The position numbers and the translations under genes are program-made. Of a stretch of DNA of 64,000 nt, positions 17,333 through 26,323 are shown piece by piece. Each line of letters opens with the position of its first letter. Within the stretch, counting starts at the first letter, position 1. Below the pieces are notes generated by a model. The model was not told the DNA's origin and did no database searches. It was given only the letters and a program-made list of their open reading frames with translations. Origin of the DNA: Bacteroidales bacterium (lineage in GTDB: Bacteria; Bacteroidota; Bacteroidia; Bacteroidales; UBA932); contig JALCST010000007.1 in assembly GCA_022653675.1 (NCBI GenBank), forward strand, positions 1 to 64,000, read 5' to 3'.

Positions 17333-19693
17333 ATGAAGCGTAAGATGTCAAGCAAAATATCGCTGTTGTCGGTTTCGATATTGATGGCCTGTTTCCCCGC
17401 CTTGTCGCAGAACAGATTCGGGTTCCGTCCGGGGGAAGCCCTTAAAAGGCCTACCGTAGCCGTCGTGCTTTCAGGAGGCGGTGCGAAGGGCGTGGCACAC
17501 ATCGGGGTTTTCAAGTATCTGGAAGAGTTGGGAATTCCGGTCGATATGGTTGTGGGAACCAGTATGGGTTCCATAATTGGCGGACTTTACTCGCTTGGCT
17601 ATAATGCTGAGGAGATGGATTCGCTCGTAAAAGCCCAGGATTGGGATTACTTGATTTCAGACAGGTTCACTCGGGAAAATCTAAACTACGAACAGAAAAA
17701 GGAGAAGGAACAATATCTGCTGTCCGTGCCTTTCAAGAATGCGGAGTCATTCAGGGAGGATTTGAAGAACAAGGATGACCGTACATTTACCGATGCCATT
17801 CTGGGAAATATTCCCCCGGCCCTCGTGGAAGGACAGAATCTTTACAATCTTTTCACGAAACTTTCTGTGGGATATCAGGATTCAGTGGATTTCAATTCAT
17901 TTCCGGTTCGTTTCGCCTGCGTCGCGGTAGATATGAACGGTCAGAAGGAGGTGGTTTTCCACAACGGTAACTTCGCGAGGGCAATACGCGCCAGCATGGC
18001 AATACCGGGTTACTTCGCACCTGTAAGATACGAAGGAATGTATCTCGTTGACGGTGGTGTCCTTAACAACTTCCCGGTTGACGTGGCCCGTGAAATGGGT
18101 GCGGACATAATAATCGGAGTTGACCTGCACTACAAGAAAAGCAACAAGCCCAATAAGGTGAACAACATATTGGATGAGGTGAGCGGCATGCTCAAATTGC
18201 TGGAAAGGAACAAGTACCAGCAAAACGTAAAGGATGTCGACATACTTATAACGCCGGATGTGGAGATGTACGGGACTATGGATTTCGACATACCTACCAT
18301 GAATGCCATGAGGGACAGTGGTTACGTTGCGGCCGTAAGGGAGAAAGGCGACTTGGAGATGCTGGCCAGGAGTCTTAAAGAACGTGAATCTTCGAGCCGT
18401 TCGATGGTTGCGCACGTGCGTTCCAAGGCACCGAAGGCCATCAATATCGATCACGATTCGGTAGAGGTCGCCGACATAGAGGTCAGGGGATTGGATGCCA
18501 AGGATGCTACGTGGCTCATAAGAAAAACCGACCTTCTCAATGGAAACAGGATTTCAGGTAAGGATATCGATGCAGCCATTAGAATGTTTTATATGACCGG
18601 AGCGTTCCAATCCGTAACTTATACGTTGAATGGCAGCCATGAACCTTACCATATGGTAATTACTTTCGTTCCCGGTTTGGTCCATACCTTCAATTTCGGA
18701 TTCAGGTTCGATTCGGAGGAGACTGCGGCGATGCTGTTGAATGTTTCGCTGGATCGTCTGAAACTTTACGGTCCGAGACTCGATCTTACAGCCAGGCTCA
18801 GTTATAACTCTTTTTACAAGGTCAATGCTGCGTACACCTTCAGGAATTTGGCACAGGTCAATATAGGGGCTTCGTTTAAACAGTCCAATTTGAACATATA
18901 CGAGAACGAATCACGGGCGACTAACATACAGATGCGCCATGTGAATGCAGAACTCAGTTTCCAGACGAAGAATCTCAAGCGGTCCAAGTTGTTGTTCGGT
19001 ATGCGCTATGAGAATTATTATTACAATAATGCGCTTGCTGATACCGGTTTGTGGCTTCCGAGCGTTTATAAGACCACTAATGACGGTCATTACGACTATC
19101 TTTCATCGTTCGTAAATTATAGTTTCGACAGTTACGACAAGGCTTATTTCCCTACACGCGGTACCGATTTCTTCATAGAATATTCCTATTATCCGGATTT
19201 CTTTCAGAATAAAGTGGATTTCAATTCATTCCAATCATTGTCTTTCAGATGGAAGAAAGTTTTCCCGATTGGCGGCAGGCTCGCCCTGATTTTCCAGATG
19301 TACGGTTCATCGGTCATGCCGTTCAGTCTTTCGGATACGCTTAGCAAGATTCCGGCATCGCATATGAATATGATCGGCGGTTACCAGGAAGGCAAATATT
19401 CATCACAGCAGATGCCTTTTGTCGGGACCCATAACGTCATAGTGACCGACAGGTTGACATTCATTCCGAGGATCGATATGAGGGTCAATTTCGGTAAGGG
19501 GAATTATCTCACCCTAATGGCCAATTACATGCAATCTTCCGGTAATTATTATGATTTTCTGGAGGATTCCGGGCATTATGGCTTCGGAATCGGCTATAGC
19601 TACGATTCGTTTTTCGGACCGTTGACCCTAAATTTCCATTGGTCCGACCTGCAGAAGTTCGGTGCCTATCTGAGTCTTGGATACTATTTCTGA
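17333..19693 (+). CDS. Patatin-like phospholipase with C-terminal outer membrane barrel
   Basis: About 786 residues. A signal peptide ends near residue 25 (FPALSQ). The patatin domain follows: GGGAKG oxyanion hole at 48-53, nucleophile Ser77 in GTSMGS, and catalytic Asp240 in DGGVLNNFPVD. Residues about 365-455 form a POTRA-like module (VEVADIEVRGLDAKDATWLIRK). The rest is a 16-strand-type BamA/Omp85 barrel ending in aromatic YF. This architecture is that of PlpD-like type Vd autotransporters and related surface patatins. I chose ATG 17333; a TTG at 17327 and an ATG at 17345 are alternatives. It lies between rlmN and recX and overlaps the recX start by one base. Confidence 0.92.
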   Translation: MKRKMSSKISLLSVSILMACFPALSQNRFGFRPGEALKRPTVAVVLSGGGAKGVAHIGVFKYLEELGIPVDMVVGTSMGSIIGGLYSLGYNAEEMDSLVKAQDWDYLISDRFTRENLNYEQKKEKEQYLLSVPFKNAESFREDLKNKDDRTFTDAILGNIPPALVEGQNLYNLFTKLSVGYQDSVDFNSFPVRFACVAVDMNGQKEVVFHNGNFARAIRASMAIPGYFAPVRYEGMYLVDGGVLNNFPVDVAREMGADIIIGVDLHYKKSNKPNKVNNILDEVSGMLKLLERNKYQQNVKDVDILITPDVEMYGTMDFDIPTMNAMRDSGYVAAVREKGDLEMLARSLKERESSSRSMVAHVRSKAPKAINIDHDSVEVADIEVRGLDAKDATWLIRKTDLLNGNRISGKDIDAAIRMFYMTGAFQSVTYTLNGSHEPYHMVITFVPGLVHTFNFGFRFDSEETAAMLLNVSLDRLKLYGPRLDLTARLSYNSFYKVNAAYTFRNLAQVNIGASFKQSNLNIYENESRATNIQMRHVNAELSFQTKNLKRSKLLFGMRYENYYYNNALADTGLWLPSVYKTTNDGHYDYLSSFVNYSFDSYDKAYFPTRGTDFFIEYSYYPDFFQNKVDFNSFQSLSFRWKKVFPIGGRLALIFQMYGSSVMPFSLSDTLSKIPASHMNMIGGYQEGKYSSQQMPFVGTHNVIVTDRLTFIPRIDMRVNFGKGNYLTLMANYMQSSGNYYDFLEDSGHYGFGIGYSYDSFFGPLTLNFHWSDLQKFGAYLSLGYYF

Positions 19694-20136
19694 TGGATGG
19701 CGAACGTATACTTGAAAGGATGATGAGGCTATGTAGCATGAGGGAATACTGCATAAGCGATATCTCTGCCAAGATTTCCCGCCTTGCAAATTCGTCCGGG
19801 GAAGCCGTGGACCGTGAGGCTATACTTAAGGAGCTGCAAGATCAAGGATATCTAAACGAAGATCGTTTCGCGGCTGCGTTTGCAAGGGACAAGTCGGCTT
19901 TGGACGGATGGGGGCCGGCCAAGATAACTTTCGCCCTTAGGAAAAAAGGAGTATCTTCGCAGGCTATAGAGCGTGCGATCGGCGGGATAGATGAAGAAAA
20001 GGCAGGAGGAAAATTGAAGAAAATGCTTGCCGCGAAGTCGAAGAGTCTGGAAGGGGATCCGATGAAGCGTTCGAAACTTATAAAATACGCTCTCTCGAGA
20101 GGTTACGGATATGATCAAATAAAAGGACTGATATGA
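19693..20136 (+). CDS. recX: Regulatory protein RecX
   Basis: A 147-residue helical protein of the RecX family, which binds RecA filaments and limits their activity. The ATG at 19693 shares one base with the preceding stop (TGATG); the frame is open further upstream, but only inside the patatin gene. Family features include 'LKELQDQGYLNEDRFAAAFARD' (three-helix repeat) and 'RSKLIKYALSRGYGYDQI' at the C-terminus. recA itself is 3.5 kb away on the other strand. The stop overlaps the prfB ATG (ATGA). Confidence 0.88.
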   Translation: MDGERILERMMRLCSMREYCISDISAKISRLANSSGEAVDREAILKELQDQGYLNEDRFAAAFARDKSALDGWGPAKITFALRKKGVSSQAIERAIGGIDEEKAGGKLKKMLAAKSKSLEGDPMKRSKLIKYALSRGYGYDQIKGLI

Positions 20137-21219
20137 TTTCTCAAGAACAGTTAAAAGATATTAAACAGCGGTTGGAGACGTTGGGGAGGTATCTTTGACA
20201 TCGCCGGTAAACGGGAAAAATTGGAGAGGGAAAAGGACGCATCGCTTGCTCCTGATTTCTGGTCTGATCCGAAGAAAGCCGAGGCTTTTCTGAAAAAGGG
20301 CGCTGCCACTCGTTCGTGGGTGGATTCCTATGATGAAGTGGTTTCGTTGTACGGTGATCTGGAGGTGATAGCCGAGCTTCAATCCTCCGAGGATACTTCT
20401 GCCGAAGAGGAAGAGTCCCTTCGGAAGATCGAAGGCAAGATGGGCGACTTGGAGATAAAAAAGATGCTCGGTGAGGAGGGGGATTCCCTCGGTGCGCTTC
20501 TGGAGATAAATTCCGGTGCAGGCGGCACCGAAGCCAACGACTGGTCCGCGATGCTGATGAGGATGTATATCCGCTGGGGCGAAAGGAACGGATACAAGGT
20601 TACGGTGGCAAAGGTGCTTAACGGCGACGAGGCCGGTATAAAGTCTGTGACCATAGAGTTCGAAGGTCAATATGCATACGGTTATCTGAAGGCCGAAAAC
20701 GGCGTACACAGGCTTGTAAGGATATCGCCGTTCAATGCCCAAGGCAAACGCCAGACTACTTTTTCGTCCGTTTTCGTATATCCTCTCGTCGACGATACCA
20801 TCGATATACAGATAAACTCTTCCGATCTAGAGTGGGATACCTACAGATCTTCGGGTGCCGGCGGACAGAATGTGAACAAGGTGGAGACAGGTGTCAGGGT
20901 CACCCATATTCCAACGGGAATAGTTGTCGAGAATACCGAGACCCGCTCCCAGCTCGAGAATCGCCAGAATGCTCTCCGCATTTTGAAATCCCGTCTTTAT
21001 GACCTCGAACTCAAAAAGAGGGAAGAAAAGAAGGAGGCCATCGAAGGCAACAAAAAAAGGATAGAGTGGGGGTCCCAGATACGGTCCTATGTCCTGCATC
21101 CGTACAAGATGGTCAAGGATCTCCGTACCGGCTACGAGACTTCCGATACCCAAGGGGTCCTGGACGGTGACATAAACGGATTCATAAAGGATTATCTACT
21201 TAAAAAAAATAATGAGTGA
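20133..21219 (+). CDS. prfB: Peptide chain release factor 2, programmed +1 frameshift
   Basis: RF2 ends translation at UGA and UAA. The gene starts at ATG 20133, overlapping recX by 4 bases. After 21 codons the zero frame meets TGA at 20196-20198. The site reads GGGGAGG TAT CTT TGA C, very close to the known RF2 autoregulatory frameshift site. Slipping from CTT to TTT and reading GAC next gives a 361-residue product. The codon-recognition motif SPF is at about 198-200 and the catalytic GGQ at about 243-245. Low RF2 favours the slip, so the protein controls its own synthesis. The break is regulatory, not a pseudogene. The fumarase ATG lies within the last codons (8-base overlap). Confidence 0.97.
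20183..20199 (+). promoter_or_regulatory. RF2 +1 recoding site
   Basis: An SD-like GGGGAGG lies 3 bases before CTT, followed by the in-frame stop TGA and then C. The spacing and the CTT-TGA-C context match the established prfB recoding signal. Purine-rich SD-like sequences are otherwise rare before start codons in this window. Confidence 0.93.
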
Positions 21220-22837
21220 CATGTCTGCAATATCTTTCAAATACCAGGAAATGTTCCCTCTCGGGAGGGATAATACCAAATACCGTCTGATTTCAAGCCA
21301 TTATGTGAGGGAATCCGAATTCGACGGCCACAGGATTCTAGTCATAGACCCGCGGGCATTGCGCCTGCTTTCCAGGAGGGCATTTCACGAAATAGAGTTC
21401 AAACTTCGCCGCGGACACAACGAAATGGTTGCCGGGATCCTAAAAGATCCTGAAGCGAGCGAGAACGACAAGGCGGTTGCATTGATCATGCTCCAGAACG
21501 CCTGCGTCGCCTGCGAGGAGAAGCTTCCCTTTTGCCAGGATACCGGTACTGCGATCATACACGGCTTCAAGGGACAGAACGTTTACACCGGTGGCGGCGA
21601 TGCGAAACGGTTATCGCACGGCGTTTACGATACGTTTACCCGGGACAGCCTCCGCTATTCGCAGAATGCGCCGCTCGACATGTACAGGGAGAAGAATACG
21701 GGATGCAACCTGCCTGCCCAGATCACCCTTCATGCCGTTGACGGCGACGAATATCGGTTCCTGTTCGTCGCAAAGGGAGGAGGTTCCGCCAATAAGACCT
21801 ATTTCTTCCAGGAGACTAAAGCCTTGCTGAATCCCGGAACTCTCGAGAAGTATCTGGTGGAAAAGATGAAGATTTTCGGGACCGCGGCATGCCCTCCTTA
21901 CCACATGGCTTTCGTAATCGGCGGTACATCGGCCGAACTGAATCTCGAAACCGTCAAACTAGCTTCCACAAAGTACTACGATTCGCTGCCGGATACTGGT
22001 AACGAAGGAGGAAGGGCGTTCAGGGATAAGGAAATGGAAGGGAATTTGCTGAAGGCGGCTTACGGGATCGGTTACGGAGCGCAGTTCGGAGGCAAATATT
22101 ATGCTCACGACGTCCGCGTCATACGACTTCCGCGGCACGGGGCTTCCTGCCCCGTCGGGATGGGGGTTTCATGCAGTGCCGACCGCAATGTCAAGGGCAA
22201 GATAACCCGTGAAGGGTTGTGGCTCGAGGAGCTCGACGACGATCCGGCTTCCCTGATCCCTGAAAGGTACCGGAACGGTTCCGGCCTCAAGGGAGTGGAC
22301 ATAGACCTCGACCGTCCGATGAAGGAGGTGCTTGCGGATCTTTCCAAGTATCCGGTTTCCACATTTCTGAAACTTAGGGGCACCATAATTGTGGCGCGTG
22401 ACATTGCCCATGCCAAGCTCAAGGAGCGCCTTGACCGGGGCGAAGATTTGCCCCAATATTTCAAGGACCATCCGGTATACTATGCAGGTCCGGCGAAAAC
22501 CCCTGAAGGGATGCCTTCCGGATCATTCGGCCCGACTACCGCAAACAGGATGGATCCGTATGTCGACCTTTTCCAGAGCCATGGGGGAAGTATGATAATG
22601 ATTGCTAAGGGGAACCGCACACAGCAGGTTACCGATGCATGCAAGAAGTACGGAGGATTCTACCTCGGTTCGATCGGAGGTCCGGCTGCTCTCCTCGCAA
22701 AGAACAATATACGGAGCGTCGAATGCCTGGAATATCCGGAACTCGGCATGGAAGCGATCTGGAAGATAAGGGTAGAGGATTTTCCAGCCTTCATACTTGT
22801 GGACGACAAGGGGAACGACTTTTTCAAGCGGTTCTGA
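21212..22837 (+). CDS. fumA: Fumarate hydratase, class I iron-sulfur
   Basis: A 541-residue class I fumarase that interconverts fumarate and malate using a 4Fe-4S cluster. Candidate cluster cysteines occur in '[10 protein letters not shown]', '[10 protein letters not shown]' and '[13 protein letters not shown]'. The N-terminal alpha domain and C-terminal beta domain ([13 protein letters not shown], '[12 protein letters not shown]') are fused in one chain, as in FumA/FumB. Length is normal. The start overlaps prfB by 8 bases, so rlmN through fumarase forms a tightly packed plus-strand run. It converges on the NigD-like gene with five bases between the stops. Confidence 0.95.
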   Translation: MSDMSAISFKYQEMFPLGRDNTKYRLISSHYVRESEFDGHRILVIDPRALRLLSRRAFHEIEFKLRRGHNEMVAGILKDPEASENDKAVALIMLQNACVACEEKLPFCQDTGTAIIHGFKGQNVYTGGGDAKRLSHGVYDTFTRDSLRYSQNAPLDMYREKNTGCNLPAQITLHAVDGDEYRFLFVAKGGGSANKTYFFQETKALLNPGTLEKYLVEKMKIFGTAACPPYHMAFVIGGTSAELNLETVKLASTKYYDSLPDTGNEGGRAFRDKEMEGNLLKAAYGIGYGAQFGGKYYAHDVRVIRLPRHGASCPVGMGVSCSADRNVKGKITREGLWLEELDDDPASLIPERYRNGSGLKGVDIDLDRPMKEVLADLSKYPVSTFLKLRGTIIVARDIAHAKLKERLDRGEDLPQYFKDHPVYYAGPAKTPEGMPSGSFGPTTANRMDPYVDLFQSHGGSMIMIAKGNRTQQVTDACKKYGGFYLGSIGGPAALLAKNNIRSVECLEYPELGMEAIWKIRVEDFPAFILVDDKGNDFFKRF

Positions 22838-22844
22838 ACCGCTT
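22826..22844. terminator. Perfect inverted repeat at a convergent gene junction
   Basis: AAGCGGTT-CTG-AACCGCTT is an 8-base perfect stem with a 3-base loop. It covers the fumarase stop and reaches the NigD-like stop. Neither side has a T-run, so a role as a shared terminator is only possible. Confidence 0.4.
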
Positions 22845-23520
22845 AAAGGTCGAGGATATCCTCCTTCTCGGTATTGTCGAGGGTCAGAGCTTTTATAACG
22901 TATTTTTTAGGGAGGTCGTCTCCGAGTTTGAAGGAGACGATCCCTTCCATAATGTCTCCGGGTCCGGAGTCTCCGTTGGAGTTATGCAGCAACGACAGCC
23001 GTATGCACCCTTCTTCCAGGTTATCCTGATCTTCCGGATCATATACTAGATTGACTGTGTGAGTCACCGTATTAGTGCTTTTGACCTGAAAAGTAATGTT
23101 GATGTAACCTCCCCCTTTCCATATTTCTACGGGAGTGATCGGATCTTTACCCATTTCTAGCCTGGCATTTGGTCCAGTGCCTGTGAGGTCTGTTATCTGC
23201 TTCGTGAGTACATCTTCAATCTGGCTGACGTGGAATGCGGAGTCGCCTTTGTTGAGGTTAAGCGAATATGCGCAGTATCCTATCAGCATTACCCTCTGCC
23301 CTTCGACCGGAGTATATGATTGGGGAAGGGAGATTGGAAACAAGTTGTACCCGCCGTCGCTCCTGAATGCGTAATTGAAGCCCAATGTGTCGTTTCTGAC
23401 GGTGGTTGCAAGATAAAGATTTTGCTTTGGATCAATATCCATCCCTCCCGGTTCGAGTGCGCACGAACTCAGCGACGCGAACGGGATAATACATAATAAC
23501 AGATATGCTATGCGTTTCAT
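22843..23520 (-). CDS. NigD-like lipoprotein
   Basis: A 225-residue lipoprotein with lipobox LSSC (Cys20). It resembles NigD-like proteins of Bacteroidales: an N-terminal OB-like part (RVMLIGYCAYSLN) and a C-terminal beta-sandwich part (ITPVEIWKGGGYINITFQ, then VKSTNTVTHTVNLVYDP). The first member was named for a bacteriocin locus, but the family is broad and its function unknown. It stands alone on the minus strand, converging on fumarase. Confidence 0.75.
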   Translation of the reverse strand: MKRIAYLLLCIIPFASLSSCALEPGGMDIDPKQNLYLATTVRNDTLGFNYAFRSDGGYNLFPISLPQSYTPVEGQRVMLIGYCAYSLNLNKGDSAFHVSQIEDVLTKQITDLTGTGPNARLEMGKDPITPVEIWKGGGYINITFQVKSTNTVTHTVNLVYDPEDQDNLEEGCIRLSLLHNSNGDSGPGDIMEGIVSFKLGDDLPKKYVIKALTLDNTEKEDILDL

Positions 23521-23660
23521 TTTTTTCCTGCAGTCGAATTAAATGCTTACATTATTGAAATGCAAATTAAATGTTATTGCTGCAAATAATATAATAAACA
23601 TGTTCTCTTTTTGCAGCAATAAGGCTTTCTTTGCATTAATTATTACGTATCCCGTGAACG

Positions 23661-24209
23661 ATGAACGAGAAAGAATTGTCGGACAGATGCAGAGAGGGGG
23701 ACAGAAGCGCTCTTTCGGAGTTGTACAGCCTCTATGCGGGCAGAATGCTGTCCGTATGCATACGTTACTGCAGCGATTCCGAGAAAGCTAAGGACATGCT
23801 TCAGGATGGATTCGTGAAGGTGTTCCGTTCATTCGACAAATTCAGGTGGAAAGGGGAAGGTTCCCTCGGAGCATGGATGCGCAGGATTTTCATGAATCAA
23901 TGTCTCGGACAATACCGCCGGAAAGACGTTTTGAGGGATTGCAGTAACGTGGCTGTTCTGCCCGTGAAATACGAACCGACTGTAGAGGAGATAGACGGGA
24001 TACCGGAGAAGGTGCTGCTCGGGTTTATCGGCGACTTGCCCGAAGGGACTAGGCTGGTTTTCAACATGTCCGTCTTTGAAGAGATGAGACCTTCTGAGAT
24101 CTCCGCAAAACTCGGCATCAGGCCGTCTTCGGTGACTTCCCAGCTTTCCAGGGCTAAAGCAAGACTCGCGGTCATGGTTCGTGGATATTGGAATGAAAAT
24201 GCCGATTAA
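23661..24209 (+). CDS. ECF RNA polymerase sigma factor
   Basis: A 182-residue ECF sigma factor. Region 2 is at about residues 10-80 (KAKDMLQDGFVKVFRSFDKF, 'LGAWMRRIFMNQCL') and region 4 at about 120-175 (LPEGTRLVFNMSVFEEMRPSEI, 'LGIRPSSVTSQLSRAKARLA'). It is not part of a SusCD locus. The next gene overlaps or closely follows it and encodes a membrane-anchored protein that may be its partner. The 140-base upstream gap is AT-rich, with no clear TAnnTTTG box on this strand. Confidence 0.92.
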   Translation: MNEKELSDRCREGDRSALSELYSLYAGRMLSVCIRYCSDSEKAKDMLQDGFVKVFRSFDKFRWKGEGSLGAWMRRIFMNQCLGQYRRKDVLRDCSNVAVLPVKYEPTVEEIDGIPEKVLLGFIGDLPEGTRLVFNMSVFEEMRPSEISAKLGIRPSSVTSQLSRAKARLAVMVRGYWNENAD

Positions 24210-25443
24210 TAATAATGATGATATGTCAAAGGAGAAGAATGAACGGGAAGACCGATGGATAGGCGAGGTTAAGGATCGTCTTCGGGATTATTCTTCCGAA
24301 GGGACCGGTTCTTTCGACTGGTCTAAACTCGACGAAGTCCCTGTGCCCGTTTCCCGGCGTCCGTTAAAAAAGTGGCTTGCCTGGGGGGGAGGTGCCATTG
24401 CTGTCGCTGCCTGCATAGCATTGGTCTTTATCCTTCGCAATCCTCACCCGACTGCTGTCCCTGCCTTAGGGGAAAATATCACGGTTGCGTCCGCAGCAAA
24501 GGTTGAGGGACCTTCTAAGGTCGAGATTCCCGGAAAAGCCGAAAATGCCGTACTTGGCGGTGAAACCGTTGTCAGTCCGAAATGCTTTTCGGAAGTGTTG
24601 GTAAATGATACGACCGTAAATATAACCTTAAATGTCACTGGTGAAGCAGGGGACTCCGTTCCGGAAGCGAAGGGGAAACTTGAAGCGACCCCTGGATCAA
24701 AGCCGGAAAAGTATACCGGAAAAGAATTGATGGAATTCGAGGAGGAGGGCGGAACACGCAGGGGAAAGAAGAAAGTAATATCACGTCAGGCATTGTCTTT
24801 CGCATATGGAAATTCATACCTGAATGGAAGTTACGGAATGAAATCTATGGATTTTGCCTCTGCATCCGATTGCAATTCCGTTACCCCAGGTCTAGAGAGC
24901 GGTGGAGTATATGATTATTATCTCAAGTCGATTTCCGAGGAAAGTTCGCGGGTTTTGCTCGAGGGTGTGGACTATACATACCTATATGAAATTCCCGTCA
25001 CATATATGTTTTCCATCAGGGATTATTTCGATTTCGGCCTGTTCCTCGAAACCGGAATCTGCTATACAAGACTTGGAACTACCGTTCTTAATGGAAGTTC
25101 AGTCGTCACTTCCAAGCAGGTGTTCCATTATCTCGGCGTTCCGCTTAAGGTAGGCTGGTCATTTTTAAACACCCGTTATTTCTCGGCTTACCTTTCCGCG
25201 GGCGTTGCGGCGGAAAAATGCATATATGCCATTAATAATGGCAACAGGATACATGTAAAGCAGATGCAATATTCCGCATCAGCAAGTCTTGGCTTTCAGT
25301 TCAACTTCAACGAAAAAATCGGACTGTTTGCCGAGCCCGCCTACGACTTCTATCCCGATGACGGAAGTTCTTTCCATACATCCAGAAAAGAGAACCCACA
25401 GACGTTCACATTGACTGCAGGATTGAGATTTTCATTCAGGTAA
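24193..25443 (+). CDS. Inner-membrane-anchored protein with C-terminal outer membrane beta-barrel domain
   Basis: About 416 residues from ATG 24193; ATG 24223, 13 bases after the sigma stop, is an alternative start. Residues about 11-58 are charged and soluble (KEKNEREDRWIGEVKDRLRD), one helix spans about 60-81 (KWLAWGGGAIAVAACIALVFIL region), then a Pro/Val/Lys-rich linker, and residues about 190-416 alternate as an outer membrane barrel of the OMP_b-brl type ending in FSFR. The N-terminal half resembles a membrane-bound anti-sigma factor in layout. Its position after the ECF sigma gene suggests co-transcription and a regulatory pairing. That is inference; I recognise no specific anti-sigma domain. 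Confidence 0.75.
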   Translation: MKMPINNNDDMSKEKNEREDRWIGEVKDRLRDYSSEGTGSFDWSKLDEVPVPVSRRPLKKWLAWGGGAIAVAACIALVFILRNPHPTAVPALGENITVASAAKVEGPSKVEIPGKAENAVLGGETVVSPKCFSEVLVNDTTVNITLNVTGEAGDSVPEAKGKLEATPGSKPEKYTGKELMEFEEEGGTRRGKKKVISRQALSFAYGNSYLNGSYGMKSMDFASASDCNSVTPGLESGGVYDYYLKSISEESSRVLLEGVDYTYLYEIPVTYMFSIRDYFDFGLFLETGICYTRLGTTVLNGSSVVTSKQVFHYLGVPLKVGWSFLNTRYFSAYLSAGVAAEKCIYAINNGNRIHVKQMQYSASASLGFQFNFNEKIGLFAEPAYDFYPDDGSSFHTSRKENPQTFTLTAGLRFSFR

Positions 25444-25454
25444 CGATGGTATGT

Positions 25455-26300
25455 TTACCAGCTTCCGCTGGCTCCGCCTCCTCCTGCGCTTCCTCCGCCG
25501 AAGCCACCGAAACCTCCGCCGAAGCCGCCTCCGCTTCCGCCTCCTCCGAGCCAGCCGCCTCCGCCGGATCCCCATCCTCCGTTATGCCATCTGTCGTTAT
25601 TGTTTCCCTTGTTTGAGCGGTCGATCCAGTCTTCCGGAGGCGTTATTCCGTGTTTTCTCATGATAGCCCTCCGTATTCCCCTGATGACGAGGTATATGAT
25701 GAAAATTACAGGGAAGAAGAAAAACAGGACCAGAAGAGATATTATTCCGGAGAGGGAACCGCCTCCACCTTCGCCTGAGTATTCTGACCCGGAGATCTCT
25801 CCTGAAACCAGAGGGGTCAGCACGTCCAGGGCGCTTTCGAACCCTCCGTATATGTCGTTTTTCTTGAAGTGGGGTACCATCTCTTGGGTTATGATCCTGT
25901 TGGCGATGGCATCCGGTACGGCTCCTTCGAGTCCGTATCCGACGGATATGGAGATTTTTCCGTTTCCGCTTGGTGTCTTAGGCTTGTAAAGAATTACTAT
26001 CCCGTTGTCCTTGTCCTTTTGTCCGACTCCCCATTTACGGTGAATCTCAAGCGCATAGTCGGCTGGAGTTTCTCCTTCCAGGGAGTTTACGGTTACTATG
26101 GCTATCTGGTTGGAGGTGGAATCGTCGAGCGCGACCAGACGCATTTCGAGCGAATCCACCTGCTCCTGCGTAAAGACATTTGCCAAATCGTTGACCAGAC
26201 GTGGAGGAACCGGTCTGGGAGGGATTCCGGCAAAGGAAAAAATGCTGGTGCAAAGCGTCAGCAGGAGTATTGAAAGTTTTTCAGTGAATTCAGATTTCAT
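25455..26300 (-). CDS. TPM-domain membrane protein with glycine-rich tail (YgcG family)
   Basis: A 281-residue protein with an N-terminal signal, a periplasmic TPM domain at about 30-165 (LVNDLANVFTQEQVDSLE, 'NQIAIVTVNSLEGETPADYA', 'DNGIVILYKP'), one membrane helix at about 185-210, and a glycine-rich tail ending GASGSW. The TPM family includes YgcG-type proteins and the Psb32/TLP18.3 phosphatase-like proteins; the bacterial role is not settled. The tail is encoded by a GC-rich GGN tract at 25455-25590. It converges on the barrel protein with 11 bases between the stops. Confidence 0.88.
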   Translation of the reverse strand: MKSEFTEKLSILLLTLCTSIFSFAGIPPRPVPPRLVNDLANVFTQEQVDSLEMRLVALDDSTSNQIAIVTVNSLEGETPADYALEIHRKWGVGQKDKDNGIVILYKPKTPSGNGKISISVGYGLEGAVPDAIANRIITQEMVPHFKKNDIYGGFESALDVLTPLVSGEISGSEYSGEGGGGSLSGIISLLVLFFFFPVIFIIYLVIRGIRRAIMRKHGITPPEDWIDRSNKGNNNDRWHNGGWGSGGGGWLGGGGSGGGFGGGFGGFGGGSAGGGGASGSW

Positions 26301-26323
26301 CAGTTAAAAACAGGCTTTTCGAT

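Noticed and set aside
20196-20198. Stop codon in prfB suggesting a pseudogene
   Set aside because: The CTT TGA C context with a preceding GGGGAGG is the known RF2 recoding signal, and the rest of the protein is intact.
25455-25590. GC-rich GGN tract as a tandem repeat
   Set aside because: Units are irregular and encode the normal glycine-rich tail of YgcG-type proteins.
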